The notes below the pieces were generated by a model. It was not told where the DNA came from, did no database searches, and saw only the letters and a list, made by a program, of their open reading frames with translations. From CAZFHZ01 sp964519015 (GTDB lineage Bacteria; Blakebacterota; Blakebacteria; Blakebacterales; CAYUVJ01), in assembly GCA_964519015.1 (NCBI GenBank), contig CAZFHZ010000015.1, positions 1 to 42,809 of the forward strand: 42,809 bases of DNA, written 5' to 3'. A program made the translations under genes and the position numbers. Below, one piece after another: positions 1 to 7,594 of this stretch (its first letter is position 1; each line of letters opens with the position of its first letter).

Positions 1-6
1 GATGCG

Positions 7-39
7 GAACGCCCGCCCGGCGGTGCCGGACGGGCGTTC
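7..39 (-). terminator. Hairpin downstream of ilvE
   Basis: Two 15-base arms (GAACGCCCGCCCGGC at 7-21 and its near complement at 25-39) pair with one mismatch around a 3-base loop. The hairpin lies about 60 bases past the ilvE stop. No T-run follows on either strand, so it would be a GC-rich, non-canonical terminator. It could also belong to a gene left of the window. Confidence 0.5.
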
Positions 40-50
40 AACCGAAAGCC

Positions 51-84
51 GGAACCGGACGGGGATCGCTCCCCGACCGGGTCC
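51..84 (-). terminator. Second hairpin just after ilvE
   Basis: Arms at 51-65 and 70-84 pair with two mismatches around a TCGC loop. It begins 18 bases past the ilvE stop codon, between that gene and the hairpin at 7-39. The tandem position suggests it helps end ilvE transcription. There is no T-tract. Confidence 0.4.
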
Positions 85-101
85 GTCCGGTCAGTCGGGC
101 C

Positions 102-1139
102 TCAGAGGATGTCCATCCAACCGTATGGGTCGGGGCGCTCCTGCAGGACGACCCCGGTGAGGGCCTCGTAGAGCTCCGTAGTCTGAGGACCGACCCGGCC
201 GCCGTTGAACTCCCGGCGGCGGTCGCGGTAGGTCATCGAGAGGATCGGCGTGATGACCGCCGCGGTGCCCGAGCAGAAGGCCTCTTCCCCATCGAAGATC
301 TCCTCGACGTCCACGTGGCGCTCCTCGACCTTGAAACCAAACTCGGCGGCTGCCATCTGGCACACCGAGGCGCGCGTGATACCGGGTAGGATCGAGCCGT
401 CCAGCTCGGGAGTGGCCAGGACCTTCCCCGGCTTGATGAGGAAGAAGTTGGCCGCGCCGACCTCCTCCAGGTACCGCTCCCGGCGGGCGTCCAGGTAGAC
501 CACCTCGGCGAAACCGGCGGCCTTCGACAGCTTGGCCGGGAGCATCCCTCCGGCGTAGTTCCCGATCGCCTTCACTCCGCCGGTACCGTACTGGGCGGCC
601 CGATGGTACTCCTCGGTCACCAGCAGGTGGATCCCGGAGAAACCCTCTTTGAAATAGGGACCGACCGGGGAGACGTAGATAAGGAAGATGTACTCGGGCG
701 AGGGCTTCACTCCCAGGACCGGCCCGGAGCCGAAGATCAGGGGGCGCAGGTAGAGGGCGCCCTTGCCCAGTGGCGGGATGTAGTCCTCGTTGTCACGGAC
801 CACGGCCCGGATCGCGTCGAGGAAGAGTTCCTCGGGCACTTCCGGCATACAGAGGCGGCGGCAGCCGGAGTTCACCCGCTTGGCGTTCTCGCCCGGGCGG
901 AAGATCCCGATGTTCCCCTCGGCAGTGCGGAAGGCCTTCATCCCCTCGAAGAGCCCCTGGCCGTAGTTCAGCACGCCAGCGGCGGGGGAGATGGTGATAT
1001 CGCCGTAGGGGATCAATTCCCCGGGCTTCCAGGTGCCGTCCTGGGGACAGCGCGCGAGGTACATCGAACGGGTGGGGGTTACAGAGAAGGTGAGGGTGTC
1101 CCAGTCGATCTGCACGGATTGTCTCAACTCGGTTTCCAT
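102..1139 (-). CDS. ilvE: Branched-chain amino acid aminotransferase
   Basis: Class IV PLP-dependent aminotransferase of 345 residues. It transfers the amino group between glutamate and the 2-oxo acids of leucine, isoleucine and valine, the last step of their synthesis, in the cytoplasm. The N-terminal half carries the family block GVLNYGQGLFEGMKAFR (residues 55-71). The PLP lysine is K190 in GTGGVKAIGNYAGG. The C-terminal half carries the LPGITR-type phosphate-binding segment. An upstream in-frame codon at 1244 would add 35 residues with no family similarity. The ATG at 1139 has an AAGGGA ribosome site about 8 bases upstream and gives the usual family length, so I chose it. The gene stands alone and diverges from the redox operon at 1351. 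A TATATT box at 1193-1198 may be its -10. The substrate class is clear from the motif set; exact specificity is not. Confidence 0.93.
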   Translation of the reverse strand: METELRQSVQIDWDTLTFSVTPTRSMYLARCPQDGTWKPGELIPYGDITISPAAGVLNYGQGLFEGMKAFRTAEGNIGIFRPGENAKRVNSGCRRLCMPEVPEELFLDAIRAVVRDNEDYIPPLGKGALYLRPLIFGSGPVLGVKPSPEYIFLIYVSPVGPYFKEGFSGIHLLVTEEYHRAAQYGTGGVKAIGNYAGGMLPAKLSKAAGFAEVVYLDARRERYLEEVGAANFFLIKPGKVLATPELDGSILPGITRASVCQMAAAEFGFKVEERHVDVEEIFDGEEAFCSGTAAVITPILSMTYRDRRREFNGGRVGPQTTELYEALTGVVLQERPDPYGWMDIL

Positions 1140-1252
1140 GCTCAGTCCCTTCCCGTGGACGGTGCGAGTGGCCCGTTGCGGACTGCCCGGGTAATATAGG
1201 CCGCCCACGGATGTCCACCAGTCAACTTCATCTCGATTCACCATATCCGCGA

Positions 1253-1280
1253 TTGCAGACCCGACCTCGCCCGGTATACT
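1253..1280 (+). promoter_or_regulatory. Putative promoter of the DUF362 redox operon
   Basis: TTGCAG (1253-1258) and TATACT (1275-1280) are separated by 16 bases. They resemble sigma-70-type -35 and -10 boxes about 70 bases before the DUF362 start. The -35 match is partial. Confidence 0.4.
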
Positions 1281-1350
1281 GGGGGCGATGTATTTCGAAG
1301 GAGTCCGACAAGGTAATTTTCAACGACGATCGCTTTCGGAGGTGGTCTGA

Positions 1351-2283
1351 ATGTCCCCCCAGTTGAGCCGCCGTGCCTTCCTGGAGAAGGCGGCCGTCGG
1401 GACCGCTGCATTCGGTCTCGATCCCGCTCGGGTGCTCCTGCCGGCGCTCCCCGCGATGGCCATCGCCACCTGGAAGGATCCACAGGAGGACCCCCAGGCG
1501 CTCCGCCAGGAGGCGGTGCGGTTGACCGAGGAGGCGATCAGGGCCCTGGGAGGGATGGGCCGTTTCATCTCCCGGGGGGACGTGGTCTGGGTGAAACCGA
1601 ACATCGGCTGGGACCGCCGCCCGGAGCAGGCCGCCAACACCAATCCGGACGTGGTGGCCACCCTGGTGAGGCTCGCTCTGGAGGCGGGGGCGAAGAAGGT
1701 CCGGGTCTCCGATTCCCCCTGTAACGATGAGCGCCGCACCTTCATGCGCAGCGGGATCCGTCAGGCGGCTGAGGAGGCGGGAGCCGAGGTCTTCTTCCTC
1801 GATCCACGCAAGTTCCGGGAGATGGACATCGGCGGCCGCAGTCTGAAGCGCTGGCCGATCTACGTCGACTACGTGGAGTGCGACAAGCGCATCAACGTGC
1901 CGATCGCCAAACACCACAACCTGACCAGACTGACCCTGGCCATCAAGAACCTGATGGGCATCGTGGGAGGCAACCGCAGCCAGATCCATCAGAACCTGGG
2001 TCCGGCCATGGCGGATGTGGCGAAGTTCGTACCCAGCGACCTGACCGTGCTTGATGCGGTCCGCATCCTGACCGGCAACGGTCCGCAGGGGGGGAGTCTG
2101 TCCGATGTGGCCCGTCGCGACACGGTGGTGGCCGCCACCGACCCGATCGCGCTCGAGGCCTTCGGGGCGACCCTCTTCGGCCTGCCCGCCGACCGGCTGA
2201 CCACCGCCCTGGCGGGGGCGGCGCTGGGGCTGGGCACCCTCGACTGGGAGAGCCTGACTCCGGTGCGGCTGAGCGTCTCCTGA
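1351..2283 (+). CDS. Tat-exported DUF362 domain protein
   Basis: A 310-residue protein of the DUF362 family, often found with iron-sulfur proteins; its reaction is not established. The N-terminus has a twin-arginine signal (SRRAFLEKAA, about residues 5-14) followed by a hydrophobic stretch, so the folded protein is probably exported by Tat. Family features are WVKPNIGW (about 83-90), the segment on rising numbered residues with DSPCND, and HHNLTRLTLAIKNLMGI. A strong ribosome site (GGAGGTG) lies 6-7 bases before the ATG. The stop is followed one base later by the start of the NapH-like gene, so the two are translationally coupled. With the two downstream iron-sulfur genes it probably forms one membrane/periplasmic electron-transfer unit. 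That role is inferred from context only. Confidence 0.82.
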   Translation: MSPQLSRRAFLEKAAVGTAAFGLDPARVLLPALPAMAIATWKDPQEDPQALRQEAVRLTEEAIRALGGMGRFISRGDVVWVKPNIGWDRRPEQAANTNPDVVATLVRLALEAGAKKVRVSDSPCNDERRTFMRSGIRQAAEEAGAEVFFLDPRKFREMDIGGRSLKRWPIYVDYVECDKRINVPIAKHHNLTRLTLAIKNLMGIVGGNRSQIHQNLGPAMADVAKFVPSDLTVLDAVRILTGNGPQGGSLSDVARRDTVVAATDPIALEAFGATLFGLPADRLTTALAGAALGLGTLDWESLTPVRLSVS

Positions 2284-2284
2284 G

Positions 2285-3349
2285 ATGAACGCGGCCGCCG
2301 AGCATCCGCTCCGGCCTCCGCTCGGGCGCCGTATCCGCGCCTGGTTCGGTCTGGTCAACGTCCGGCGGATCGTCCAGGGCGGCTTCCTCATCCTCTTCCT
2401 GGCCCTGCTGGTGCGCACCACCCTGGTCGGAGAGAACGGCACCGAGCCGTGGGCCGGCCTTTTCTTCGACCTCGACCCGCTCGTGCTGCTCAGCTCCTGG
2501 CTCGCTTCGGGCGGGGTGCTCCCGGGGATGCTGCTCGCCCTGCTGACGGTGGGACTGACCCTGCTGCTGGGGCGTTTCTTCTGCGGCTGGGTCTGCCCGG
2601 TGGGGACCACCTTCAACATCATCAGCTGGGCCCGCCGGATGCCGGCGGCCCGGCTCATCCGGACCGGGGTCTGGAACCGCTGGCAGCATTCCAAGTACCT
2701 GCTGCTCACCGGTCTGCTGGTCGCCGCCCTCTGCGGACTCAACCTGGCCGGAGTCTTCGATCCCTTCTCCTTCTTCTACCGCACCCTCTCGACCAGCCTC
2801 TATCCCGCCTTCACCTGGGGGACCGAGCAGTTCTTCACCTGGCTCTACCACACCGACCCGGGGATCGGGCCGGTGCGCGTCACCCTGGTTTCCGAACCCC
2901 TCTACGCCCTGCTGCGCGCCTTCGTGCTGCCGCACGAACCGGTGGCCTACTTCGGCGGCGTGCTGATCGGCTTTATCTTCCTGCTGCTGGTGGTGCTGGC
3001 CCTCTTCCACTTCCGTTTCTGGTGCCGCTACCTCTGCCCCCTGGGGGCGCTCCTGGGCACCTGCTCCAAGACCGGCCGTATCGAACTGCGGATGGATGCG
3101 GCCAAGTGCGCCGAGTGCAATCTGTGCGTGGCCTGGTGCCCGGGGGCCTGCGACCCACACCTGCCCGGGCGCTGGAAGAAGGAGGAGTGTTACCTCTGCT
3201 TCACCTGCCGCGACCAGTGTGCCGAACAGGCGATTACCTTCCACTGGAGGTGGGGGAAGCAGTCTCATCTGCTGGTCCCGGCTCCCCGGTCCCCCTCTCC
3301 GGAGGCGGTCCGACACCTCGAGGTGGTGGATGATGGCCCGGACGCGTAA
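2285..3349 (+). CDS. NapH-like membrane 4Fe-4S protein
   Basis: A 354-residue polytopic membrane protein of the NapH/MauN/CcoG-like ferredoxin family, which usually passes electrons between quinols and exported redox proteins. After a basic N-terminus there are about four to five hydrophobic spans. Two FCGWVCPVG-type motifs (the first near residues 98-106, the second as CRYLCPLGA near 243-251) lie at membrane edges. Two cysteine clusters, CAECNLCVAWCPG and CYLCFTCRDQC, fit 4Fe-4S centres in the C-terminal third. It begins one base after the DUF362 stop and its end overlaps the next iron-sulfur gene. This is not a nap operon, as no nitrate reductase subunit is nearby, so the electron acceptor is unknown. 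Confidence 0.85.
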   Translation: MNAAAEHPLRPPLGRRIRAWFGLVNVRRIVQGGFLILFLALLVRTTLVGENGTEPWAGLFFDLDPLVLLSSWLASGGVLPGMLLALLTVGLTLLLGRFFCGWVCPVGTTFNIISWARRMPAARLIRTGVWNRWQHSKYLLLTGLLVAALCGLNLAGVFDPFSFFYRTLSTSLYPAFTWGTEQFFTWLYHTDPGIGPVRVTLVSEPLYALLRAFVLPHEPVAYFGGVLIGFIFLLLVVLALFHFRFWCRYLCPLGALLGTCSKTGRIELRMDAAKCAECNLCVAWCPGACDPHLPGRWKKEECYLCFTCRDQCAEQAITFHWRWGKQSHLLVPAPRSPSPEAVRHLEVVDDGPDA

Positions 3350-4043
3350 GAAGAAGCCGCGCTCCCGGGTGCGGGTGAGCCGCCGCGCTTTCCTGACCGC
3401 AGCCGGCTCGGGGGCGGCGGCCACCATGATGCTGAGCGTCTCCCCCTTCGTGCAGCGCCGCACCTTCAATCCCGACCTGATCCGTCCCCCCGGCTCCCTG
3501 GCCGAGGAGGATTTCCTCACCCGCTGCATCCGCTGCGGTGCGTGCATGAAGGTCTGCCCCACCAACGCCATCCACCCGACCACCCTGCAGGCCGGCCTGG
3601 CCGGTCTCTGGTCACCCCTGCTGGTCTTCAGCGTCGGCTACTGCGAGTTCAACTGCACTCTCTGCGGTCAGGTCTGCCCGACCGGGGCGATCGCCGAACT
3701 GACCGTCGAAGAAAAGCAGGTCACCCACATCGGGACCGCCTACGTCGACCGCACCCGCTGTCTTCCCTACGTGAACGATCGGGAGTGCATCGTCTGCGAG
3801 GAGCACTGTCCCACCTCGAAGAAGGCGATCTGGTTCCGCGAGGTGACCGTGACCGATCGGGCGGGGAATGAGAAGGTGCTCAAGCAGCCCCAGGTGGACC
3901 CGGAACTCTGCATCGGCTGCGGGATCTGCGAGGAGAAGTGCCCCATCAACGACCCGGCCGCCATCCGGGTCACCAGCGCCGGGGAGAGCCGCAACCCCGG
4001 CAACCAGTTCCTCTTCGAGGCCGCTTCCCCCTACGGCGATTGA
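3333..4043 (+). CDS. Tat-exported four-cluster ferredoxin (NapG-like)
   Basis: A 236-residue iron-sulfur protein resembling NapG/MauM-type periplasmic ferredoxins. A twin-arginine signal, VSRRAFLTAAG (residues 15-25), follows a very basic leader. Four cysteine clusters follow: CIRCGACMKVCP, CEFNCTLCGQVCP, a split cluster ending CIVCEEHCP, and CIGCGICEEKCP. This is enough for four 4Fe-4S centres. Two adjacent ATG codons (3330 and 3333) are possible. The second lies 6-7 bases after GAGGTG and is preferred. The gene overlaps the end of the NapH-like gene, so the two proteins are probably made in fixed ratio. Together with the DUF362 protein it likely forms a quinol-linked electron chain on the outer face of the inner membrane. 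Confidence 0.85.
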   Translation: MARTRKKKPRSRVRVSRRAFLTAAGSGAAATMMLSVSPFVQRRTFNPDLIRPPGSLAEEDFLTRCIRCGACMKVCPTNAIHPTTLQAGLAGLWSPLLVFSVGYCEFNCTLCGQVCPTGAIAELTVEEKQVTHIGTAYVDRTRCLPYVNDRECIVCEEHCPTSKKAIWFREVTVTDRAGNEKVLKQPQVDPELCIGCGICEEKCPINDPAAIRVTSAGESRNPGNQFLFEAASPYGD

Positions 4044-4098
4044 CTCGCGCGCCGGGCCTGCTCGAGCCCGCGGCGGAAAAGGGGGATCGGGTCGTCGC

Positions 4099-6972
4099 TC
4101 AGCGCCGGCCCCCTTCGGGGTAGAGGACGGCCTGGATGTAGTTCTCCCGGCTGAAGTAGATGCCCGCCGCCCGGCGGAGGGCGTCGGCGTCGAGGGTATC
4201 GATGAGCCGGCCATAGGTGAGGATCTCGGCCGGGTCGGTGCCGCGGCGGTAGCGTGCGCCGAGTTGTCCCAGCCAGTAGCCGTTCTGCTTCAAGCTGGTT
4301 TCCAGCTCGCGCCGCTGCGCCTCGGTGATCTTCTGCAGTTCCTCGGCGGTCGGGCCCTCCCGCTGCAGGGCGTCCATCTCGGTGAAGATCGAGGCGATCA
4401 GCTCCTCGGCCCGAGCGGGATCCGACCCGAACAGGATCTGGACGCTGAATTCCTCATCCGGGAGGTCGGAGGCCGACGGTATCACCGTGACTCCGTAGGT
4501 GCCGCTCAGCTCCTCGCGCAGCTTCTCCCGCAGGCGGATATCGAGCACTTCGGTGAGGGAGCGGAGCAGGTAGGCGTTCTCCCGGCTGTACGTCATCGGG
4601 CCGGTGAGCAGCAGGACCGTGACGCTCTGCGGCTCCTTCCCCTTGGTCACCTTCTTGGTGATGACCCCCTTCGGGGTGTCGGGCCCCACGTCGCGCCACG
4701 TCTCCACCCGTCCGGTGGCGGGCAGGCTGCCCAGCCAGGTCTCCACCAGGGGACGCAGGACGGCCAGGTCGAGGTTGCCGACGAAGAGGAAGGTGAAGTC
4801 GCCGGCGTCGGAGAAACGGTCGCGGTAGAAGTCGTACGATCGGGTCAGGTCCATCTCGTCGAAGGTCTCGGCCGTCTGTATCCGGGCCCGGGGGTGGTTC
4901 TGGCCCAGCACCACGGTCAGGGTGTCGACCAGGGCCATCAGCGGGACCGCGTTCCGGTTGGCCATCATTGCCTTTCCCCGTGTGACCATGGACTGGAAGG
5001 CGGCGCTGTCGGCGCGGGGGGCGGTCATGTAGAGGTAGATGAGCTGGAAGAGGGTCGCGACGTCCTTCGGGGAGGCGCTCCCGCTGAGCCCCTCCTCCAG
5101 GCTGGAGATCGAGGGGCTCACCGAGACCGCCTGTCCGGCCAGTTCCTTCTGGAGCTGGACCAGGTCGAAGTCGCCGACGCCCGAGAGACCGATCACCCCG
5201 GCCGCCGTCGAGGCGGGGATGAAGTCCTCGTCGGGAGCCAGGGAGACCCCGCCGAAACTGAAAGCCTCGAAGAGGATCTGGTCGGCCTGGAAATCGGTCG
5301 GCTTGAGGATCACCCGGATGCCGTTGGAGAGGCGCCACTCGGTCACACCGACGGCGTCCACGCTCCGCTCCTCGATGATCCGGCCCGGGGTGGGGGTCCG
5401 GGGCACGAGCGCCCCGCCGGTCACCACGTCCACATAGGGGGCGACCTCGGCAGTGACGACGGCGGAGAACACCGCCATGAGTTCCCCCTCGCCCGGCAGG
5501 GGGAGTCCCTCCTTCTCGGGGGCACTGACCATCACCACCCGGTCGTGGTCGGTGATCAGGGAACCGGCCAGCGCATCGACTTCGGCCAGGGTGATCCCGG
5601 GCAGGTAGCGCCGGTAGAGCTCGATCTCGTATTCGATGCCGGGGATCGGCTCATCGGCCAGGAAGTGGCGCTGGTACTCACCGGCGTAGGAACTCGAGTA
5701 GGTCTTCTCCCGCTCGTCGTAGGACCGCTGGATGCCGCGCATCATCTCCTGCTTCTGCCGTTCCAGTTCGGTGGCGGTGAAGCCGTGACGACGGACCCGT
5801 TCCGCTTCGGTCAGGAGCGCCTCCAGACCCGAGACGACCTCACCCTCCTTGACCGCGGCCCCCAGCACGTAGACCGACCCGCTGCGCACCAGGCTCCCCA
5901 TCCCGGAGGAGGCGCCCAGGAAGGGGGGGGAGGCCCGTTGGGTGAGTTCGGACAGCCGGTTGTTGAGCATGCCGTTGTAGAGGGCCTCGACCAGCCCGCG
6001 GCGATAGTCCCCGGCCGTCCCGTCCGTCGGAGGGGGACGCTTGAAGTAGACCGCCACCGAGGTGCCGGCCGCCTCCGGGTCGCTGGCCAGGGCGAAGAGC
6101 GTCTCGGTGTGGCGGGGGACCTCGGGATCGGGACTGGGGCGGGGCCGGCCGCTGTCGGCCAGCCCGGAGAAGCGCTCCTGGATCGTCCGTACCACCTCAT
6201 CGGGATCGAAATCTCCCACTGCGATGACGGCCATGTTTCGAGGATCGTACCAGTCGTGGTAGAAGCGCCGCAGGAGTTCGTGGTCGAAGCTCTCCAGCGT
6301 TTCTTTGTCCCCGATGGGCAGGCGCCGGGCGTACGTGGAGCCGTGCAGCAGGACAGGGAGCTGCTGGTCGAGCATTCTCGCCCCCGCGCCGCGCCCGGCC
6401 CGCCACTCTTCGATGATGACCCCCCGCTCCTTGTCGATCTCCTCATCGGTGAAGGCGATACCGTCGGCCCAGTTCTCCAGGATCTGGAAGGCGGTCTCCA
6501 GCACTCCCGGTCGGTCGGTCGGGACGGTCAGGTAGTAGATCGTCTCATCGAAGCCGGTACTGGCGTTCAACTCCGGGCCGAAACGCATCCCGATCGACTC
6601 CAGGTAATTGATCAGCTCCTGCCGCTCGAAGTCGCGGGTGCCGTTGAAGGCCATGTGCTCGACGAAGTGGGCCAGCCCCCGCTGGTCCTCCTCTTCCAGA
6701 ATCGATCCGACGTTGACCACCAGCCGGAGCTCTGCCCGCTGCTCGGGGCGCCGGTTGGCGCGCACGAGGTAGGTCAGGCCGTTGTCGAGCCGTCCCTTAC
6801 GGACCTCGGGTGCGATCGGCAGCCGGGCCTCCAGAGGGATCTGGGCGGCCGTGAGGAGTGCGGTCGCCGGCCGGGTCTCGACCGGGCCGGCCGAGGGTCG
6901 TTCCGTCGCCGGGGCGGCGCAGCCGGCGACTGTGCTCAGGAGCAGGAGGAGAAGGAAGCTGGGTCGTCTCAT
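4099..6972 (-). CDS. M16 family zinc metalloprotease lipoprotein
   Basis: A 957-residue two-repeat insulinase/pitrilysin-family peptidase. The signal peptide ends in VAGC with lipid cysteine C18, so it is probably anchored in the outer or inner membrane. The catalytic inverted zinc motif HFVEH is at 102-106. The third zinc ligand is E182 in KERGVIIEEW, exactly 76 residues later as in pitrilysin. The second half (from about 520) is the inactive M16C-like repeat, with WRLSNGIRVILKPTDF at its start and a second C-terminal repeat. Such proteins degrade peptides in the periplasm. It converges with the redox operon (55 bases apart) and diverges from the pilin-like gene. A 6-bp inverted repeat covers its ribosome site. 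Confidence 0.92.
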   Translation of the reverse strand: MRRPSFLLLLLLSTVAGCAAPATERPSAGPVETRPATALLTAAQIPLEARLPIAPEVRKGRLDNGLTYLVRANRRPEQRAELRLVVNVGSILEEEDQRGLAHFVEHMAFNGTRDFERQELINYLESIGMRFGPELNASTGFDETIYYLTVPTDRPGVLETAFQILENWADGIAFTDEEIDKERGVIIEEWRAGRGAGARMLDQQLPVLLHGSTYARRLPIGDKETLESFDHELLRRFYHDWYDPRNMAVIAVGDFDPDEVVRTIQERFSGLADSGRPRPSPDPEVPRHTETLFALASDPEAAGTSVAVYFKRPPPTDGTAGDYRRGLVEALYNGMLNNRLSELTQRASPPFLGASSGMGSLVRSGSVYVLGAAVKEGEVVSGLEALLTEAERVRRHGFTATELERQKQEMMRGIQRSYDEREKTYSSSYAGEYQRHFLADEPIPGIEYEIELYRRYLPGITLAEVDALAGSLITDHDRVVMVSAPEKEGLPLPGEGELMAVFSAVVTAEVAPYVDVVTGGALVPRTPTPGRIIEERSVDAVGVTEWRLSNGIRVILKPTDFQADQILFEAFSFGGVSLAPDEDFIPASTAAGVIGLSGVGDFDLVQLQKELAGQAVSVSPSISSLEEGLSGSASPKDVATLFQLIYLYMTAPRADSAAFQSMVTRGKAMMANRNAVPLMALVDTLTVVLGQNHPRARIQTAETFDEMDLTRSYDFYRDRFSDAGDFTFLFVGNLDLAVLRPLVETWLGSLPATGRVETWRDVGPDTPKGVITKKVTKGKEPQSVTVLLLTGPMTYSRENAYLLRSLTEVLDIRLREKLREELSGTYGVTVIPSASDLPDEEFSVQILFGSDPARAEELIASIFTEMDALQREGPTAEELQKITEAQRRELETSLKQNGYWLGQLGARYRRGTDPAEILTYGRLIDTLDADALRRAAGIYFSRENYIQAVLYPEGGRR

Positions 6973-6974
6973 GT

Positions 6975-6991
6975 CACCACCGTCCGTGGTG
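6975..6991 (-). promoter_or_regulatory. Inverted repeat over the M16 protease ribosome site
   Basis: CACCAC (6975-6980) and GTGGTG (6986-6991) are perfect complements around a 5-base loop, ending 2 bases before the start codon of the protease. On the transcript the GGTGGTG that would serve as ribosome site is one arm, so folding would mask it. Confidence 0.4.
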
Positions 6992-7077
6992 GGGGGTGCG
7001 GGTCCCGGATCGTCCGGGGAGGTCCTTCCTTCCGCGTACGTATGGGTCGGTGGTAGAGTTTATCGGTTCCCGTCGCC

Positions 7078-7111
7078 GGGGCGTAGCCCCGGATGAGGGG
7101 TGCCGGACCCC
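7078..7111 (+). promoter_or_regulatory. Tandem hairpins in the leader of the pilin-like gene
   Basis: GGGGC/GCCCC (7078-7082 and 7086-7090, loop GTA) is followed by GGGGT/ACCCC (7097-7101 and 7107-7111, loop GCCGG), about 40 bases before the start codon at 7151. I do not recognise a riboswitch class here. The structures could be leader stabilisers or a terminator of read-through. Confidence 0.3.
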
Positions 7112-7150
7112 CGGGGCGGGGCCCGTTCACAGGCCTGAGAAGGAGGAGGT

Positions 7151-7594
7151 ATGCGCGGCCACCTACGGGACCAGCGGGGCATCGGCGGCATCCTGGGACT
7201 GGTGCTGGGACTGGCGGCGATGCTCATCCTGGCGCTGCTGCTGATGCAGGCGAGCGGTCTGATGGGGGGGAAGGGGGCCGGGAAGAGGGGTTCTCCGATC
7301 GACCAGGCGCAGATCGCGGCCGCTCAGACCGAACTTCGGTCGGTGCGTCTGGCCCTGCAGGCCTGGCATGATGATGAGGGTCAGTTCCCCTCCGCCAGTC
7401 AGGTCAATTCGCTGGAGGACCTGCGGGAGGTGTTGGCGGGTCGGCTCTTCCTCCCCGAAGAACCGGCCTGGACCTTCGTCAGCTACGCCAGTCCCTCCCC
7501 GGACCGCTACCTGATGACCGTGCGGGCCCGCGATGGGGCCCGCACGGTGCTGGGGTTCAGCGAGACGAAGGGTCCGGAGGTGCTCACCCCCTGA
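7151..7594 (+). CDS. Small pilin-like membrane-anchored protein
   Basis: A 147-residue protein of unknown function. After a charged leader (MRGHLRDQRG) comes a long hydrophobic helix (about residues 11-33) and then an amphipathic stretch, TELRSVRLALQAWHDDEGQFP. This resembles the N-terminal helix and the beginning of the globular domain of GspG-type pseudopilins, which typically have a basic leader ending in glycine and a similar 'YxxDxGxYP' block. The conserved glutamate at position +5 of true pilins is missing, and no prepilin peptidase or secretion genes are nearby. It may therefore be a stand-alone membrane protein. An AGGAGG ribosome site precedes the ATG. Its last 11 bases overlap the end of the convergent RND pump gene. 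Confidence 0.6.
   Translation: MRGHLRDQRGIGGILGLVLGLAAMLILALLLMQASGLMGGKGAGKRGSPIDQAQIAAAQTELRSVRLALQAWHDDEGQFPSASQVNSLEDLREVLAGRLFLPEEPAWTFVSYASPSPDRYLMTVRARDGARTVLGFSETKGPEVLTP
7517..7548. terminator. Perfect 13-bp inverted repeat inside the pilin-like gene
   Basis: ACCGTGCGGGCCC (7517-7529) and GGGCCCGCACGGT (7536-7548) pair perfectly around a 6-base loop. The repeat lies within the 3' part of the pilin-like gene and about 36 bases past the stop of the RND pump gene on the other strand. It may end the efflux operon transcript, although no T-run follows. Confidence 0.45.

Noticed and set aside
3868..7056. A very long plus-strand open frame (over 1000 codons) opposite the M16 protease
   Set aside because: It is the antisense of a clear M16 protease with an intact zinc site; its product has no family similarity and is rich in His, Gly and Val as expected of a GC-rich shadow.
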